This document shows, piece by piece, positions 62,430 through 64,000 of a DNA stretch of 64,000 bases. The DNA is from Labrenzia sp. R4_2. Its GTDB lineage: Bacteria > Pseudomonadota > Alphaproteobacteria > Rhizobiales > Stappiaceae. Under the pieces are notes generated by a model, which did not search any database, had not been told where the DNA came from, and saw only the letters and a list, made by a program, of their open reading frames with translations. The stretch is taken from positions 19,030-83,029 of the forward strand of contig NZ_JAGHRJ010000012.1 in assembly GCF_017743865.1 (NCBI RefSeq). The letters run 5' to 3'. Position 1 is the stretch's first letter, and each line of letters opens with the position of its first letter. The position numbers and the translations under genes were made by a program.

Positions 62430-62894
62430 ATGAGAATGGTACTGTACCAAACGCTGGCGGCACTCGTAATAATCATTGTGTTCTCTGCCGCCTCCGTGGC
62501 AGGCTCAGACAAAGTGCTAATTGAGGATGCATGGTCTCGCGCATCCATCGGTACCAGTCGTCCCGGTGTGGCCTATATGAAAATCCGTAATACCGGCGAC
62601 GTTGCAGTAACGCTAAAAGGCATTAGTACGGATGTTGCGCTGAAACCTCAAATTCACAGGACTTCAACGAATAACCAAGGCGTGAGTTCTATGGCGCAAG
62701 TCGGTGAAATCGAAATTGTTCCGGGAGAAACAGTTACGCTGGAACCCGGAGGACTTCATGCGATGTTGATGGGGCTGCAACGGATAATGAAAGAGGGTGA
62801 GAGTTTTTTTATGACCCTTGCGTTCTCCGATGGTGGTGAAGTGGCGGTCGAGATTCCGATCCTTAGCATCGCGGCACGTGGACCCGAGAGCTGA
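62430..62894 (+). CDS. PCu(A)C periplasmic copper chaperone
   Basis: This 154-residue protein has a signal peptide and the copper site H76, M88, H110 and M112, whose spacing matches the PCuAC motif H(M)x10Mx21HxM except that Arg follows H76. It delivers Cu(I) to cytochrome c oxidase. It overlaps the SCO gene (TGATG). Confidence 0.93.
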   Translation: MRMVLYQTLAALVIIIVFSAASVAGSDKVLIEDAWSRASIGTSRPGVAYMKIRNTGDVAVTLKGISTDVALKPQIHRTSTNNQGVSSMAQVGEIEIVPGETVTLEPGGLHAMLMGLQRIMKEGESFFMTLAFSDGGEVAVEIPILSIAARGPES

Positions 62895-63520
62895 TGCGGC
62901 AACGGCGTTTGCTTGAGTATGGCGTGTTTGGCATCGCGGCAATCAGCTTTATTCTTTTCGTCGGCTGGTGGCGTGTCGATGGTCCGGGTGCACCGGAACC
63001 TTCCGATCGGCATCCCCTTGATTTTCCTGCGATGGAGTTTCGGCTCACTGACCACGCAGGAAACGCGGTGGGCCCTGAAGTCCTAACCGGCCGCGCGACG
63101 ATGGTGTTTTTCGGTTTCACTTTTTGTCCCGACGTTTGCCCCACCACGCTCTCGGACATATCGAGTTGGCTTGAGATGATGGGCGAGGACTCGGACCAAC
63201 TTAATGTGATTTTCATTACAGTTGACCCCGAACGCGATACCGTCGACGCAATGGCTGAGTATGTGGGTTACTTTGACGCGAACATCCGGGGTTGGACCGG
63301 AACGAATGAGCAAATCGCGGTAGCGGCAGATATGTTCCGGGTCACCTATGAAAAGGTACCGACAGACGGTGAAGACTACACCATGAACCATACCGCGAGC
63401 GTCTTCTTGTTCAAAGCAGACGGTCAGTTTTCTGGGGCTATCGACTACCACGAGACTCGAGAAACCGCAGTGCCCAAAATTCGCCGCGCAATGACTGAAA
63501 AAGAGGAAGTGCCTCAATGA
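62894..63520 (+). CDS. SCO1/SenC family copper-handling protein
   Basis: This 208-residue protein has one anchor helix and the SCO motif C78-P-D-V-C82 (FGFTFCPDVCPTTL) with the distal His in YTMNHTASVFL. It works with PCuAC in assembling the CuA centre of cytochrome oxidase or in copper-linked redox sensing. Confidence 0.95.
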   Translation: MRQRRLLEYGVFGIAAISFILFVGWWRVDGPGAPEPSDRHPLDFPAMEFRLTDHAGNAVGPEVLTGRATMVFFGFTFCPDVCPTTLSDISSWLEMMGEDSDQLNVIFITVDPERDTVDAMAEYVGYFDANIRGWTGTNEQIAVAADMFRVTYEKVPTDGEDYTMNHTASVFLFKADGQFSGAIDYHETRETAVPKIRRAMTEKEEVPQ

Positions 63521-63703
63521 GCAAGAGGTATCTGATGAATGTCGGTGTGGCTTCAACGGTCCACTCCACAAACTGATCCATACTCAAGGAGCGTCTTAAC
63601 GAATGCTCCCCGGGCTGCAAGCGAACAGTGCCGGCATCCCCAAACCGCATCACCGCTTCTTGGCTATAAGTGCATTCGATCCATAACGAAAAGGCTCTGC
63701 TCC
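63521..63703. other. Intergenic between SCO and DUF411 genes
   Basis: A 19-codon frame starts at 63517, overlapping the SCO stop, but it is probably meaningless. GGAGC / GCTCC form a small hairpin around 63591-63612. No promoter could be assigned with confidence. Confidence 0.35.
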
Positions 63704-64000
63704 ATGAAAAAATGTCTCACTGCTCTCATGTTCACTCTTGCATTGTCGTCATCTACGCAGGCTTTCGCTGACCAAAGTCTAGTCGAGGTCCGCAAGACCA
63801 ACGGTTGCGGCTGTTGCCTTGCTTGGATGGAGCATCTTGAGGAAAATGGTTTCAATACGACCGGCGAAGACATGTTTGCCGGACCGTTGACGCGGTTCAA
63901 GATCGACAATGGAGTGCCCCAGCGAATGGCCTCTTGCCATACAGCACTTGTTGACGGCTATGTAATCGAGGGTCATGTCCCGGCGACCGATATTCGGCGT
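63704..64000 (+). CDS. DUF411 family protein, 3' truncated by window
   Basis: The first 99 residues have a signal peptide (ALSSSTQAFA) and the DUF411 start VEVRKTNGCGCCLAWMEHLEENGF with the paired cysteines C35, C37 and C38, then VPQRMASCHTALVDGYVIEGHVPA. The family is found in copper loci as a metal-binding periplasmic protein. The C-terminus is beyond the window. Confidence 0.93.
   Translation, partial: MKKCLTALMFTLALSSSTQAFADQSLVEVRKTNGCGCCLAWMEHLEENGFNTTGEDMFAGPLTRFKIDNGVPQRMASCHTALVDGYVIEGHVPATDIRR

Noticed and set aside
1..64000. CRISPR arrays, tRNA or rRNA genes
   Set aside because: No regularly spaced direct repeats and no cloverleaf or rRNA core sequences were noticed on either strand.

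Overview
The window looks like part of a large repABC plasmid or chromid of an alphaproteobacterium. The evidence is a complete repABC replication/partition operon with its counter-transcribed RNA, a Ti-plasmid-type trb conjugation operon in the order B-C-D-E-J-K-L-F-G-H-I, a MucR/Ros regulator, a protein of the rhizobial RHE_PE00001 (DUF1612) family and a CbtBA cobalt locus under a B12 riboswitch. Rhizobiales or marine Rhodobacterales/Stappiaceae are the likeliest homes; the species cannot be read from this sequence alone.

Layout. 0-8 kb: a defence/DNA-repair-like block (YhaN-type SMC ATPase cut by the window edge, RloC-like zinc-hook ATPase, YjqB-type hydrolase, DUF1612 protein). 8.3-12.3 kb: a tniQBA transposon with both ends and a 5-bp target duplication (TCAGG) visible; its tniB carries an in-frame amber codon. 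It sits 8 bp upstream of a serine recombinase gene, probably inside that recombinase's res site. 13.3-17.2 kb: repCBA on the minus strand. 17.2-21.2 kb: sparse region with an IS3-type transposase remnant, a mucR-like gene and a nucleotidyltransferase. 21.2-30.8 kb: trb type IV secretion operon. 31.7-34.8 kb: mer operon (merR, merT, merP, a small Cys-pair membrane protein, merF, merA), followed by a CcdA-like protein, an MFS transporter, ynfA and a resolvase. 38.1-40.2 kb: B12 riboswitch, cbtB, cbtA, a His-rich protein and DUF1636. 40.2-44.6 kb: DsbA-like protein, M23 peptidase, PAP2 phosphatase. 44.9-49.7 kb: mntR divergent from a four-gene overlapping operon (di-haem cytochrome c peroxidase-like protein plus a PhnDCE-like ABC transporter) with a perfect MntR-box-like palindrome in its promoter. 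49.9-61 kb: envelope genes (cysteine proteinase, DedA, three YkuD L,D-transpeptidases, DUF1624, transglutaminase) interleaved with a Zn/Cd/Pb P-type ATPase, a CDF exporter and a MerR regulator. 61-64 kb: dsbB, dsbA, PCuAC, SCO and DUF411 genes.

How it fits together. The right two thirds is a metal-handling island: mercury reduction, cobalt uptake, probable manganese-controlled uptake, Zn/Cd/Pb efflux and copper delivery. Four promoters between 40 and 61 kb share the architecture of MerR-activated promoters (19-bp spacer, CTNNAG-N3-CTNNAG directly after the -35). They stand before the dsbA-like unit, the P-type ATPase, the transglutaminase-CDF pair and the dsbBA-PCuAC-SCO unit, which suggests one heavy-metal regulon joining efflux to periplasmic disulfide and envelope functions.

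Limits. All functions come from reading motifs and remembered family patterns, without database searches. No tRNA, rRNA or CRISPR array was seen. The relaxase/tra region and oriT needed for self-transfer are not in the window.
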